A stretch of DNA of 64,000 nucleotides from Brachybacterium sp. FME24 (GCF_014897705.1 NZ_JABUXV010000004.1:1-64000), one strand, 5' to 3'. Numbered from the stretch's first letter, positions 25,764 to 34,765 are shown. Made by a program: numbers and translations. The notes: generated by a model not told the origin, from the sequence alone.

Positions 25764-27170
25764 ATGGAGCCCTTCACCCTCGACACGGGCGCGACCGCCT
25801 GGATCCTCGTCAGTGCTGCCCTGGTGCTGCTCATGACTCCCGGTCTGTCCCTCTTCTACGGCGGCATGGTGCGCGCACGCACCGTGCTGAACATGATGCT
25901 GATGTCCTTCAGCGCCATGGCAGTGGTCGCGATCGCCTGGACACTCGTCGGCTATTCCCTCGCCTTCGGCACCGACGTCGGCGGACTGTTCGGACATCCC
26001 CTGGAGCACTTCGGACTGGCCGGCACCGACGAGCAGTCGATCCTGGCCGGCAGCGGCGTCCCGTTCCTGGTCGCCGCCGGGTTCCAGATGACCTTCGCGA
26101 TCATCTCCACGGCGTTGATCTCCGGTGCCATCGCCGACCGCGTCAAGCTCGGCACCTGGATGGTCTTCGCCCTGGTGTGGGTGGTCATCGTCTACGCGCC
26201 GCTGGCCCACATGGTGTGGGGCGGGGGACTGCTCAGCGGCGACGGGCCCTTCGCGGCGATCGCCGAGCCGGTCGACTTCGCCGGCGGCACCGTGGTGCAC
26301 ATCAACGCCGGCATCGCCGGGTTGGTCCTCGCCCTCATCGTCGGGGCCCGCAAGGGCTTCGGCACGCAGCCGATGAAGCCGCACAACCTCCCGCTGGTGA
26401 TGCTGGGCGCGGCCCTGCTGTGGTTCGGCTGGTTCGGCTTCAACGCCGGCTCCGCCGGGACGGCCGACGCCACCGCGGGTCTGGCCTGGGTGAACACCAC
26501 GGTGGCCACTGCCGGAGCAATGCTCGGCTGGGCGCTGGTCGAACGGATCCGTGACAAGCACGTCACCTCACTGGGCATGGCCTCCGGGGTCGTCGCGGGC
26601 CTGGTCGCGATCACCCCGGCCGCCGCCGCTCTGTCCCCGCTGACCGCGATCGTCCTCGGCCTCGCCGCCGGCCTCGCCTGCGCTCTCGCCGTCGGGCTGA
26701 AGTACCGCTTCGGGATCGACGACTCGCTCGACGTGGTCGGAGTCCACCTGGTCGGCGGTCTCGTCGGCACCATCGGCATCGGCTTCCTGGCTGGCGACGG
26801 GGGCCTGCTGCTGGGCGGCGGAGCGAGTCTCCTGATCGTCCAGGTTCTGGTGGCAGTGGCCGCGATGGTCATCTCCGGCGTTCTCACCGCCGTGATCGGC
26901 CTGGCCCTGAAATACACGATGGGCTGGAGGATCAGCGAGGCCGACGAGCGCGCCGGCATCGACATCGCCCACCACGCCGAGGCCGGATACGATCTCGCCG
27001 GGGCCCTTGCCACCCGTCGGGAGCGTTCGCCCGCACCGATGCCTTCTCCGTTCCCGGTGGCTGGGGACCTGACGGAGCCCCGCAACCCGGCCCCGATCGC
27101 AGGCACCTCGACCTCGACCGACATGTCGGCCGAGGACCACCGGCCAGTCACCACAGGAGAGCCCCGATGA
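25764..27170 (+). CDS. amt: ammonium transporter
   Basis: A 468-residue Amt/Rh channel with 11 predicted spans. It has LFYGGMV, GFQMTFAIISTALI and HMVWGGG (entry vestibule), FAGGTVVHINAG with the first pore His, and GVHLVGG with the second. The C-terminal tail is about 60 residues longer than the PII-contacting segment and ends in a polar region. ATG 25764 is chosen (GGAG seven bases upstream). The stop overlaps the glnK start (ATGA). GTCAC and ATCAC six bases apart at 25622-25637 vaguely recall a GlnR site. Confidence 0.95.
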   Translation: MEPFTLDTGATAWILVSAALVLLMTPGLSLFYGGMVRARTVLNMMLMSFSAMAVVAIAWTLVGYSLAFGTDVGGLFGHPLEHFGLAGTDEQSILAGSGVPFLVAAGFQMTFAIISTALISGAIADRVKLGTWMVFALVWVVIVYAPLAHMVWGGGLLSGDGPFAAIAEPVDFAGGTVVHINAGIAGLVLALIVGARKGFGTQPMKPHNLPLVMLGAALLWFGWFGFNAGSAGTADATAGLAWVNTTVATAGAMLGWALVERIRDKHVTSLGMASGVVAGLVAITPAAAALSPLTAIVLGLAAGLACALAVGLKYRFGIDDSLDVVGVHLVGGLVGTIGIGFLAGDGGLLLGGGASLLIVQVLVAVAAMVISGVLTAVIGLALKYTMGWRISEADERAGIDIAHHAEAGYDLAGALATRRERSPAPMPSPFPVAGDLTEPRNPAPIAGTSTSTDMSAEDHRPVTTGEPR

Positions 27171-27505
27171 AGCTCATCACCGCGATCATCCAGCCCCACG
27201 CCCTGCAGGCCGTCACCGATTCCCTGCGCGAGTACGGGGTCAGCGGGCTCACGATCACCGAGGTTGCCGGCTACGGCCGTCAGCGCGGGCACACCGAGGT
27301 CTACCGGGGAGCGGAATACACGATCGACACGATCCCGAAGATCAAGGTCGAAGTGCTGGCCGAGGCTGCCGACGAGGCAGCGATCGTCGACCTGGTCGTC
27401 GCGGCGTCCCGCAGCGGGCGCATCGGGGACGGCAAGGTCTGGTCCATCGACGTCGGCACCGTCGTGCGGGTCCGCACCGGTGAACGGGACGCCGATGCCC
27501 TCTGA
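27167..27505 (+). CDS. glnK: nitrogen regulatory protein PII
   Basis: A 112-residue trimeric signal protein. The T-loop (GHTEVYRGAEYTID) carries Tyr51, the residue modified by nucleotidylation. Its gene lies between amt and glnD, so it should sense 2-oxoglutarate/ATP and gate Amt. In actinobacteria the modification at Tyr51 is adenylylation. The gene overlaps amt by four bases and glnD by eleven. It may equally be called glnB. Confidence 0.95.
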   Translation: MKLITAIIQPHALQAVTDSLREYGVSGLTITEVAGYGRQRGHTEVYRGAEYTIDTIPKIKVEVLAEAADEAAIVDLVVAASRSGRIGDGKVWSIDVGTVVRVRTGERDADAL

Positions 27506-29840
27506 GGGGCTTCCAGCACGTCGGATCACGCAGGTGCTCCACGACGGCTTCGCGGACCCCACCGCCGGCCCTCGCCGCAGACTCGACCAGGCCGCCCTCG
27601 TGGACGGCTGGCTGACCGAGCTGTGGGAGGGGGCCGGCGGGCCCGCATCCGGCGCGGCACTGGCCGCGATCGGTTCTCTGGGCCGTCGCGATCTCGGCCC
27701 GGGCAGCGACCTCGACCTGGTGCTCCTGCTCGAGCCCGAAGCGTTGGATGCATCGCAGTCGGAGCGTCTCGCGAGCGCCCTGTGGTATCCGATCTGGGAT
27801 TCCGGCACCTCTCTCGACCACGCCGTGCGCAGCCCGGAGGAGTGCGAGGAAGTGGCCCGAGAGGATCTGCGGGCCGCGATCTCCCTGCTGGACCTGCGAC
27901 CGGTCGCCGGTGATGCCGAGCTCGTCGAGGGCGCTGCCCGTCGGGTGCGAGCCCAGTGGCGGCGCCAGGCACGTCGGCGCGTCGGGGACCTCGTGGAGCT
28001 CGCCACCGACCGTTCCCACCGCTACGGTTCCCTCGCCCACTCGACCGAGCCGAACCTCAAATCCGACCGCGGAGGGCTGCGGGACGTGACCGTGATCCGG
28101 GCCCTCGCCGAGAGCTGGCTCGCCGATCACGATCACGAGGTCGTCGATGCGGCCGCCCGCACCCTGGGAGACGCCCGTGATGCCCTGCAGGCGGTCACCG
28201 GCTCCTCCGGTACCCGACTGGGGCGCCCCGACCAGGACGCCGTCGCGGCCCTGACCGGCCACGCGACGGCGGACGATCACCATGCCGTGCTCGCGGAATC
28301 CGCCCGCGCCGTGAGCTGGGAGCTGCACCGCACGGTCCGCGCCGCAGAAGCGGCCATCGCCCCCGGCGGCATCTCGACGCGCGGCGCCGGCACCGATCGT
28401 CGGCCCGCCCTGTCCCGGCTGCCGCACGGCGTGCTCGTGCAGTCCGCCGAAGTCTCCGTCGACCCGACCTCTCGGGACCTGCTGCGCGACATGGCCGCCG
28501 TCCGGCATGCAGCGGCCACCGGCCTGCCCCTGGCCGACGCCACGCTCGATCGCCTGGCCACCGGCGGCAGCGCGCCCTTGCTGCCCGCCCAGCGCGACGT
28601 GCTCGTCGACGCGCTGGCCGGGGATCACCTGGTGGACACCTACGAGGCGCTCGACGTGAAGGGTGTCTTCGCCCGGTGGATCCCCGGCTGGGCCGAGATC
28701 CGCAACCGACCGCAGCGCTCCGCAGTGCACCGTTTCACCGTGGACCGTCACCTGGTCGAGACCGTCCGTGAGGCCCAGCGCTTCCTGGCCCGCGTGAACC
28801 GGCCCGACCTGCTCCTGGTCGCGGCCCTGCTGCACGACCTCGGCAAGCGACCCGGGCAGCGCGACCACGCCGCCGAGGGTGCCCCCCTCGCGCAGACCGC
28901 GGCCCGTCATCTCGGTTTCACCATGGCCGATGCCCGCACCATCGGTCTCCTGGTGCGGGAGCACCTCACGCTGATCGGCCTCGCCACCGGCCGCGACCTC
29001 GCCGACCCAGCCACCCTGCGTGACCTGCTGCACGCGGTGGACCACGACGCCGACACGCTCGAGATCCTGAGGGCCCTCACCGAGGCCGACGCGATCGCCG
29101 CCGGGCCTGCCGCCTGGTCCACCTGGCGCGCCGACCTCGTCGACCACCTCACCGACATGGCTCGCGACGCCCTCACCGGCACCACCCCCGCTCCGAGGGT
29201 CGCGCTCACCCCGCAGCGCTCGGTGCAGGAGGCGGTGCTCGCCGCGGTCCAACGCAGCGACAGCGCCCAGGTGATCTATCCGGCACCCACCGAGAGCGAG
29301 CCGATCTCCCAGATCTGCGTCGGGGCGCCCGACGGATCCGGCGTGTTCGCGGCCATGGCGAGAGTGCTGGTGCGGATGCACCTGGACGTGCACAGCGCGG
29401 TCGTGGTCACGATGGACGGCGTCGCCGTGAACACCTGGTGGGTCGCCGCCGCGTCGTCGGACCTCCCGCACCCCTCCGTGCTGCGCAGCGCCCTGGATCG
29501 CGAACTCGCCCACCGCGACCGGGCCGACGCCCGGGTGCTCGAGCTGCCACCCCCGCCGCCACCGCGCACCACCGAGGACGCCCCGGTCGTGACCCTCCTG
29601 CCCGGCGCCTCCCGCGAGGCCACCGTGGTGCAGGTCAACGCCCGCAACCGTCCCAGTCTGCTGGCCGACGTCGCCGAGGTGATCACCGTGCACCATCTGC
29701 AACTGCGCAGCGCCCACGTGATGACCCTGGGCCAGCGTGCCGTGGACGTGCTCTACCTGACCGACCAGCACGCCCGCCCGCTCGATCCACCGTCGGTGGG
29801 CCGGATCGTCGCCGCCCTGATGGACACCGCCGCAACCTGA
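27495..29840 (+). CDS. glnD: [protein-PII] uridylyl/adenylyltransferase GlnD
   Basis: A 781-residue enzyme that modifies and demodifies PII. The N-terminal nucleotidyltransferase site is GSLGRRDLGPGSDLDLVLL, followed by the helical GlnD region (LKSDRGGLRDV), an HD hydrolase domain (LLHDLGK ... RDHAAEG) and two C-terminal ACT domains that would sense glutamine (ICVGAPDGSGVFAAMARVL and VNARNRPSLLADVAEVI). ATG 27495 lies inside the last codons of glnK, so translation is coupled. A loop of prolines (PPPPPP) separates the ACT domains. Confidence 0.95.
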   Translation: MPSEGLPARRITQVLHDGFADPTAGPRRRLDQAALVDGWLTELWEGAGGPASGAALAAIGSLGRRDLGPGSDLDLVLLLEPEALDASQSERLASALWYPIWDSGTSLDHAVRSPEECEEVAREDLRAAISLLDLRPVAGDAELVEGAARRVRAQWRRQARRRVGDLVELATDRSHRYGSLAHSTEPNLKSDRGGLRDVTVIRALAESWLADHDHEVVDAAARTLGDARDALQAVTGSSGTRLGRPDQDAVAALTGHATADDHHAVLAESARAVSWELHRTVRAAEAAIAPGGISTRGAGTDRRPALSRLPHGVLVQSAEVSVDPTSRDLLRDMAAVRHAAATGLPLADATLDRLATGGSAPLLPAQRDVLVDALAGDHLVDTYEALDVKGVFARWIPGWAEIRNRPQRSAVHRFTVDRHLVETVREAQRFLARVNRPDLLLVAALLHDLGKRPGQRDHAAEGAPLAQTAARHLGFTMADARTIGLLVREHLTLIGLATGRDLADPATLRDLLHAVDHDADTLEILRALTEADAIAAGPAAWSTWRADLVDHLTDMARDALTGTTPAPRVALTPQRSVQEAVLAAVQRSDSAQVIYPAPTESEPISQICVGAPDGSGVFAAMARVLVRMHLDVHSAVVVTMDGVAVNTWWVAAASSDLPHPSVLRSALDRELAHRDRADARVLELPPPPPPRTTEDAPVVTLLPGASREATVVQVNARNRPSLLADVAEVITVHHLQLRSAHVMTLGQRAVDVLYLTDQHARPLDPPSVGRIVAALMDTAAT

Positions 29841-29889
29841 TCCCGGGATGGCCGCTGCGTCCTGTCCGCCTCGGTCGCGTCCGGCTCAG

Positions 29890-29949
29890 TCCCAGCAGGC
29901 ACTGCCCCAGCAGGCTCCGTCCCGGCAGGCCCTGCCCCAGCAGGCTCCG
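29890..29949. repeat. 15-bp tandem repeat, four units
   Basis: Four 15-base units alternate between TCCCAGCAGGCACTG-like and CCCCAGCAGGCTCCG, making two 30-base copies that differ at two positions. The array lies between glnD and ffh. Confidence 0.85.
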
Positions 29950-30113
29950 TCCTGCCGGAACGGTCACAGCCCGGTCCCGTCCGGCACCGTCGTCCCCCTG
30001 TCCCGGTCGGGCGGCGTGGCGGTTCTCTCCTGTGGCGCCGACCCTGCACCCTGGGGAGTTCAAGGCTGGCGCACTACACTGGTGCGGTCCATACGACCAA
30101 GGGGAAGCGCTTC

Positions 30114-31712
30114 GTGTTCAACAACCTCTCCGATCGCATCACAGCGTCGCTGAAAGGTCTGCGCGGCCATGGCCGCCTCACCGAAGCGGACGTCGACAAG
30201 ACGATCCGCGAGATTCGTCGAGCCCTGCTCGACGCCGACGTCGCCGTCTCGGTGGTGCGCGACTTCACCGGCCGTGTGCGCGAGCGAGCGCTGGGTGAAG
30301 AGGTCTCCAAGGCCCTCAACCCGGCCCAGCAGATCGTCAAGATCGTCAACGACGAACTGGTCGAGGTCCTCGGCGGGGCCACCGGCGAACTGCATTGGTC
30401 GAAGAACCCGCCCACGGTGATCATGCTGGCGGGCCTGCAGGGTGCCGGCAAGACCACTCTGGCCGGCAAGCTCGCCAAGTGGATGAAGTCCGAGGGGCAC
30501 ACCCCGCTGCTGGTCGCTGCGGATCTTCAGCGACCCAACGCCGTGAACCAGCTCCAGATCGTCGGCGAACGGGCCGGAGTGCCGGTGTTCGCGCCCGAGC
30601 CGGGCAACGGCGTCGGCGACCCGGTGCTGGTCGCGATGAACGGTGTCTCCACCGCCCAGTTCCAGCAGCACGACGTGGTCATCGTCGATACCGCCGGCCG
30701 TCTCGGCATCGACGAGGAGATGATGCAGCAGGCGCGGGACATCCGCGACGCCATCACCCCCCAGGAGACCCTGTTCGTCGTCGACGCCATGATCGGCCAG
30801 GACGCGGCGCGGGTGGCCGAGGCCTTCCGCGACGGGGTCGGCTTCACCGGTGTCGTGCTCGCCAAGCTCGACGGCGACGCCCGCGGCGGCGCCGCCCTGT
30901 CGATCACCGGCGTCACCCAGCGCCCGATCCTGTTCGCCTCCACCGGTGAGAACGTCGACGACTTCGAGCGTTTCCACCCGGACCGCATGGCCAACCGCAT
31001 CCTGGACATGGGTGACGTGCTCACCCTCATCGAGCAGGCCGAGAAGGCCTTCGATCAGGAAGAAGCAGAGAAGGCGGCCGCGAAGCTCGCCTCCGGCGAG
31101 GACTTCACCCTCGACGACTTCCTGGCACAGATGCAGCAGCTCAAGAGCATGGGCAACATCAAGAAGATGCTCGGGATGCTGCCGAACATGGGGCAGTATC
31201 GCGAGGCGCTGGAGAACTTCGATGAATCGGAGATCGGCCGCGTCGAGGCGATCATCCGCTCGATGACGCCGCAGGAGCGCAACGACCCCAAGGTCCTCAA
31301 CGGGTCGCGCCGCACCCGGATCGCGCGCGGTTCGGGCACCACCGTGCAGCAGATCAACCAACTGCTCGAGCGATTCAAGCAGGCTCAGACGATGATGAAG
31401 ACCATGGGCCAAGGCATGGCCGGTGGCGGCGGCGGTGGGATGCCCGGCATGCCCGGCGGCCCCGGCATGGGCATGGGCAAGAAGTCGCGCGGCAAGCAGG
31501 TTGCCCAGAAACAGGGCAAGAAGTCCAAGTCGAAGAACCCCGCCAAGGCTGCCCGCGAGCAGGCCGAGGCCGCGAAGAAGGCCGCTGCCGGCGAGGGCAA
31601 GGGCCAAGGCGGTTCCGCCTTCGGCGGCGCCGCGCAGGGTACGCCCGACGTCGCCGACTTCGACCCCAGCCAGCTGCCGCCGGAGATGCAGAAGCTGCTC
31701 GGCGGGAAGTGA
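30114..31712 (+). CDS. ffh: signal recognition particle protein Ffh (SRP54)
   Basis: A 532-residue SRP GTPase that binds signal sequences and 4.5S RNA. The N domain has DVDKTIREIRRALLDADV, the G domain has GLQGAGKTT, DLQRPNAV, DTAGRLG and AKLDGDARGG, and the methionine-rich M domain begins after about residue 310 with MQQLKSMGNIKKML and the RNA-binding SRRTRIARGSG. A Gly/Met-rich then Lys/Ala-rich tail extends the C-terminus. GTG 30114 follows GGGGAAG. A -10-like TACACT lies near 30075. Confidence 0.97.
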   Translation: MFNNLSDRITASLKGLRGHGRLTEADVDKTIREIRRALLDADVAVSVVRDFTGRVRERALGEEVSKALNPAQQIVKIVNDELVEVLGGATGELHWSKNPPTVIMLAGLQGAGKTTLAGKLAKWMKSEGHTPLLVAADLQRPNAVNQLQIVGERAGVPVFAPEPGNGVGDPVLVAMNGVSTAQFQQHDVVIVDTAGRLGIDEEMMQQARDIRDAITPQETLFVVDAMIGQDAARVAEAFRDGVGFTGVVLAKLDGDARGGAALSITGVTQRPILFASTGENVDDFERFHPDRMANRILDMGDVLTLIEQAEKAFDQEEAEKAAAKLASGEDFTLDDFLAQMQQLKSMGNIKKMLGMLPNMGQYREALENFDESEIGRVEAIIRSMTPQERNDPKVLNGSRRTRIARGSGTTVQQINQLLERFKQAQTMMKTMGQGMAGGGGGGMPGMPGGPGMGMGKKSRGKQVAQKQGKKSKSKNPAKAAREQAEAAKKAAAGEGKGQGGSAFGGAAQGTPDVADFDPSQLPPEMQKLLGGK

Positions 31713-31803
31713 GGCGACGGGCAGCTGCGGCTCCCGCCAGCCGGCCGCGCGGGCGCTCCTCAGCCCGGCCCGGCCCCGGTCCGCGCTACCTGCGGGTCGC
31801 GCC

Positions 31804-31881
31804 GAACGTCGACCCCCGCTGGTCGCGCCGGACGTCGACCCCCGCTGGTCGTGTCGGACGTCGACCCCCGCTGGTCGCGTC
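31804..31881. repeat. 26-bp tandem repeat, three copies
   Basis: Three 26-base units sharing the core ACGTCGACCCCCGCTGGTCG, with one or two differences in the last bases, followed by a partial copy. They start about 90 bases after the ffh stop. Confidence 0.9.
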
Positions 31882-31927
31882 GGACGTCGGGCATCCGAGA
31901 TCCGGCGCCCGGGATCCGGTGCTCCAC

Positions 31928-31982
31928 CCGAGTTGATCGACGAGAACTTCCATTTTCTGGAAGATTTCGTCGATCAACTCGG
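31928..31982. repeat. palindromic dispersed element, copy 1
   Basis: Two 25-base arms with two mismatches enclose a five-base loop. The left arm core begins GAGTTGATCGACGAGAAC. The same 23-base left-arm sequence recurs exactly at 33291. It could act as a terminator for ffh, but identity at two sites points to a dispersed repeat. Confidence 0.85.
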
Positions 31983-32277
31983 TAGATCGGGGTGGTGAGA
32001 GGCCGTACTGGGCGTTTCGCAGAACAACTGCTCCACCGATCCTCGCCGCCATCGGCTTTGCTCCTGCCTCTGCCTCTGCCTCCGGTTCCTGGCCTCCCGG
32101 CTCGTGGTTCGTGACTCCCGGCCCCCAGCTCCTGGTTCGTGACTCCTGGTTCGTGGCTCCTCCGTCTTCGCCGTAGCACGAACGCGCCGGCAGTTCCGTT
32201 CCTCCCCAAGCGGCGTTATCCACAGCGCCGCAACTGGGGCGGATCTGGCTCTGAGGATTCGCCTACGGTCCAATGCC

Positions 32278-33195
32278 ATGGCACTGCGACCACAGGATCT
32301 TGACGCGGGATCGATCTACTCGAGCGCGTGGCTCCGGCGGGAGCGCATGCATCCGCGATGCCTTGCGTCATCACAGATGACTCGTGTCCTGCCCGGCTTC
32401 TACACCCGTTCCGATGCTCCGGCTGACCTGCGGGCCATAGCTCTGACTGTTCAGAACTCCGTCTGCCCGGGAGCTGTGATCAGCCACGAGACGGCCGCCG
32501 AGCTCTTTGAATTCCCCCTTCCACCTGAGCTCAGCCGAGAGGGTGGAGCGTCGGTGCATTGCCGGGCCGAAAAGGGAACATCCGCTCGAGCGTCCGCACT
32601 GCTCACGGTGCACATCCGGAGTGGAGCGCCGGTGATCCGACGACATGGCGTCGTGATGTCCCATCCGGTGATCGCCCTCCAGGAGATCGCGCCGAGAATG
32701 TCATTCGGCGAGCTCGTGGCGTGTGTCGACGCTCTCGCCGCGACTCGTTTCGGAACGGCTTATCGCATACCCCTCAGTGAGATCAGGACACTCGTCGAAA
32801 GCAGGAAGGGCCGTGGCGCGTCGGCGCTGACGGAGGCAGCGACCCATGCTCGAGAGCGCGTGTGGTCCCCGAGGGAGACGACCATGCGACTGATGGTCCG
32901 CGGCCACGGGTACCCGGAGCCGTCGTTGAACCATGAGATCAGGGACCCTGCCACCGGGATCGTCTACTACATCGACCTCGCCTACCCGCAGTGGAGGGTC
33001 GCGATCGAGTACGACGGCGACGAGCATCGGACAGACAAGAGCCGATGGGAGAGTGACCTGCACAAGAACGACGTGCTGCACGCAGAGGGATGGGCCGTGC
33101 TGAGAGCATCTGCCGCAGACCTTCATCGCCCTCAGGACTTCTTCCTGCGCCTTGAGAGCGCGATTCGGGATTCTGCGAGGCGGGCGGTCGCCTGA
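32278..33195 (+). CDS. AbiEi-like / DUF559 (Vsr-fold) domain protein
   Basis: A 305-residue protein. The N-terminal half resembles the AbiEi-type antitoxin/winged-helix region of many actinobacterial proteins (TRVLPGFYTRSD, AVISHETAAELF). The C-terminal part is a DUF559 nuclease-like fold with YYIDLAYPQWRVAIEYDGDEHR, where the Asp and Glu of the DxxY/ExDG pattern are kept, and VLRASAADL at the end. Function is unproven; nuclease or regulatory roles are both possible. GC content at some codons (AGC, GCA, CGA) is less biased than in neighbours. Two copies of a palindromic element flank it. Confidence 0.8.
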   Translation: MALRPQDLDAGSIYSSAWLRRERMHPRCLASSQMTRVLPGFYTRSDAPADLRAIALTVQNSVCPGAVISHETAAELFEFPLPPELSREGGASVHCRAEKGTSARASALLTVHIRSGAPVIRRHGVVMSHPVIALQEIAPRMSFGELVACVDALAATRFGTAYRIPLSEIRTLVESRKGRGASALTEAATHARERVWSPRETTMRLMVRGHGYPEPSLNHEIRDPATGIVYYIDLAYPQWRVAIEYDGDEHRTDKSRWESDLHKNDVLHAEGWAVLRASAADLHRPQDFFLRLESAIRDSARRAVA

Positions 33196-33238
33196 CCATC
33201 GAGGTACGACGCGTCGGTGATGCCGAGAAGGACCAACC

Positions 33239-33273
33239 TGTGCCTTGTGCCTTGTGCCTTGTGCCTTGTGCTC
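33239..33273. repeat. heptamer microsatellite, about 5 copies
   Basis: TGTGCCT is repeated four times with a fifth degenerate copy, in the gap after the DUF559 gene. Confidence 0.85.
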
Positions 33274-33288
33274 AGCGCCCAGTGTGTA

Positions 33289-33343
33289 CAGAGTTGATCG
33301 ACGAGAACTTCCAGATAGTGGAAGTTTTCGTCGATCAACTCTG
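33289..33343. repeat. palindromic dispersed element, copy 2
   Basis: Two 25-base arms with a single mismatch enclose a five-base loop. The left arm core is identical to copy 1 at 31930-31952, while loop and outermost bases differ. With copy 1 it brackets the DUF559 gene. Confidence 0.85.
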
Positions 33344-33530
33344 GTGAGCGGGGGAGCGGGGAGAGGGGGAACGTTGAGAGCGCTGAGGTCGGCCGGGCTT
33401 GACTCGGCTGGGCCGGGCTGGGCCGGGCTGGGACGGGCTGGGCTGGGACGGGATGGGCTGGGACGGGATGGGCTGGCCCGGAGGTGCGCAGTGGCGGGGT
33501 GCCCGGGCAGCGCGGGACCCGCGGCCTCGT

Positions 33531-33536
33531 TAGGCT
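33531..33536 (+). promoter_or_regulatory. -10 box of leaderless amidohydrolase mRNA
   Basis: TAGGCT is followed by six bases and the ATG at 33543, with no ribosome site. Confidence 0.5.
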
Positions 33537-33542
33537 CGGACC

Positions 33543-34670
33543 ATGAGCACCGATGCGCCCGAGAGCTCCCCGTCCCCGGTCCTGCACCTGAGGGGCCCGA
33601 TCCTTCTGGGCGCCGAGCAGGAGATCACCGGCGCCTGGGTCGTCGGTGGCCGGATCCGTCATGAGCGCCCCGAGCTTCCGGCCGGGACCGAGATCCGTGA
33701 ACTCGACGGCTTCGTGGTCCCCGGTCTCGCGGATCTGCACTGCCATCTCGGCATCGGGGACGACGGTGCCGGCACCACCCTGGCCACCGCCCGCGACCAG
33801 GCACTCACCGATCGCGACACCGGGGTGCTCCTCGTCCGCGACGCCGGATCGATCATCGACACCTCGTCGCTGCAGCATCACAGCGATCTCCCGCGCCTCA
33901 TCCGCTGCGGGCGTCACCTCGCCCGGACCCGCCGCTACCTGCGCGGATACGCCCACGAGCTCGAGCCGGAGGAACTTCCTGCCGCGGTCACGGCCGAGGC
34001 CCGGCGCAGCGACGGCTGGGTCAAGCTGGTCGGTGACTGGATCGACCGCGACGCCGGCTACCTCACCCCGTGCTGGGACGGGGAGGACTTCGCGGCGGCC
34101 GCCCTCGCCGCGCATGAGGCCGGTGCCCGCATCACCACGCACACCTTCGATGAGGAGACTCTGCCGCTCGCCCTGGATGCCGGCTTCGACTGCCTCGAAC
34201 ACGCCACCGGGCTGACCGACGAGACCATCGCCCGCACCGCCGAGGCGGCCGTCCCCGTCGTCACCACCTTGGTCAACGTGGGCGAGTTCGAGTCCTACGC
34301 CGCCCAGGGGGAGACCAAGTTCCCCGCCTACGCGACGCACATGCGCCGACTGCGGGAAGCGCGCTACGACCGTACCGGCAACGCCCGGGACGCCGGGGTC
34401 GAGCTTCTGGTCGGCACCGACGCCGGGGGAGTGCTCGGCCACGGCATCATCCACGACGAGCTCGACGAACTGGCCCGGGCAGGGCTGAGCGCCACCGAGA
34501 TCCTCCAGTCCGCGGCCTGGGGGCCGCGGGCCTTCCTGGGCGTCCCAGGGCTGGAGGACGGCGCCCCGGCGGACCTCCTCCTCGTGTCCGAGGATCCCCG
34601 TCAGGATCACCGCGCGCTGCGGGAGCGCAGCCACATCGTGCTGGATGGGGTCGTCGTCCTCGGGCGCTGA
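33543..34670 (+). CDS. amidohydrolase-superfamily metal-dependent hydrolase
   Basis: A 375-residue protein with a full amidohydrolase metal site: His66-x-His68 in ADLHCHLG, a Lys in WVKLVGDW, His in THTFDE, His in CLEHATGL and Asp in GTDAGG. The N- and C-terminal beta sandwich (ending PADLLLVSEDP) matches the imidazolonepropionase/prolidase-like group. The substrate is unknown. An amidohydrolase gene occupies a similar place between ffh and rpsP in mycobacteria, so it is probably an ancestral resident of this block. Confidence 0.88.
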   Translation: MSTDAPESSPSPVLHLRGPILLGAEQEITGAWVVGGRIRHERPELPAGTEIRELDGFVVPGLADLHCHLGIGDDGAGTTLATARDQALTDRDTGVLLVRDAGSIIDTSSLQHHSDLPRLIRCGRHLARTRRYLRGYAHELEPEELPAAVTAEARRSDGWVKLVGDWIDRDAGYLTPCWDGEDFAAAALAAHEAGARITTHTFDEETLPLALDAGFDCLEHATGLTDETIARTAEAAVPVVTTLVNVGEFESYAAQGETKFPAYATHMRRLREARYDRTGNARDAGVELLVGTDAGGVLGHGIIHDELDELARAGLSATEILQSAAWGPRAFLGVPGLEDGAPADLLLVSEDPRQDHRALRERSHIVLDGVVVLGR

Positions 34671-34693
34671 CCATCGACGAGCCCCTCGGCGGC

Positions 34694-34725
34694 GTTGACG
34701 CACGGGGACGTTGACGCACGGGGAC
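34694..34725. repeat. 16-bp perfect tandem duplication
   Basis: Two perfect copies of GTTGACGCACGGGGAC. Each contains TTGACG, but neither is at a correct distance from the -10 at 34754 (37 bases from the second copy). Confidence 0.9.
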
Positions 34726-34753
34726 TCGGCGGGCCGAGCGCTCGCGTGACCCG

Positions 34754-34759
34754 TACCCT
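34754..34759 (+). promoter_or_regulatory. -10 box of leaderless Nramp-like mRNA
   Basis: TACCCT lies six bases before the ATG at 34766, identical in sequence and spacing to the ndk and SDR promoters. Confidence 0.55.
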
Positions 34760-34765
34760 TTCCTC

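Larger units (their letters stand above)
31713..32277. other. repeat-rich intergenic region
   Basis: About 565 bases without a supportable gene. It contains a 26-base tandem repeat (31804-31881), a large palindrome (31928-31982), three scattered copies of TGGTTCGTG(A/G)CTCC (about 32104-32160), a perfect DnaA-box-like TTATCCACA (32216-32224) and the -10 box of the next gene (TACGGT, 32264-32269, eight bases before its ATG). Confidence 0.7.
33196..33542. other. repeat-rich intergenic region
   Basis: About 350 bases with no gene. It holds a heptamer array (TGTGCCT, 33239-33273), the second palindromic element (33289-33343), a GGGCTGGGACGG-type low-complexity tract (about 33398-33480) and the leaderless -10 box of the amidohydrolase gene. 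Confidence 0.7.

Noticed and set aside
27342-29771. 800-codon minus-strand frame opposite glnD
   Set aside because: GlnD shows all four domains on the plus strand; the antisense frame is a GC-bias shadow with Gly/His/Gln-rich low-complexity sequence.
33360-33480. G-rich tract as a G-quadruplex or coding low-complexity region
   Set aside because: Runs of GGG are frequent, but the tract reads as degenerate GGGCTGGGACGG repeats with no consistent frame; I list it only as part of the repeat-rich gap.
34694-34725. TTGACG -35 elements in the duplicated 16-mer
   Set aside because: Distance to the -10 at 34754 is 37 bases or more, incompatible with a sigma-70 promoter.
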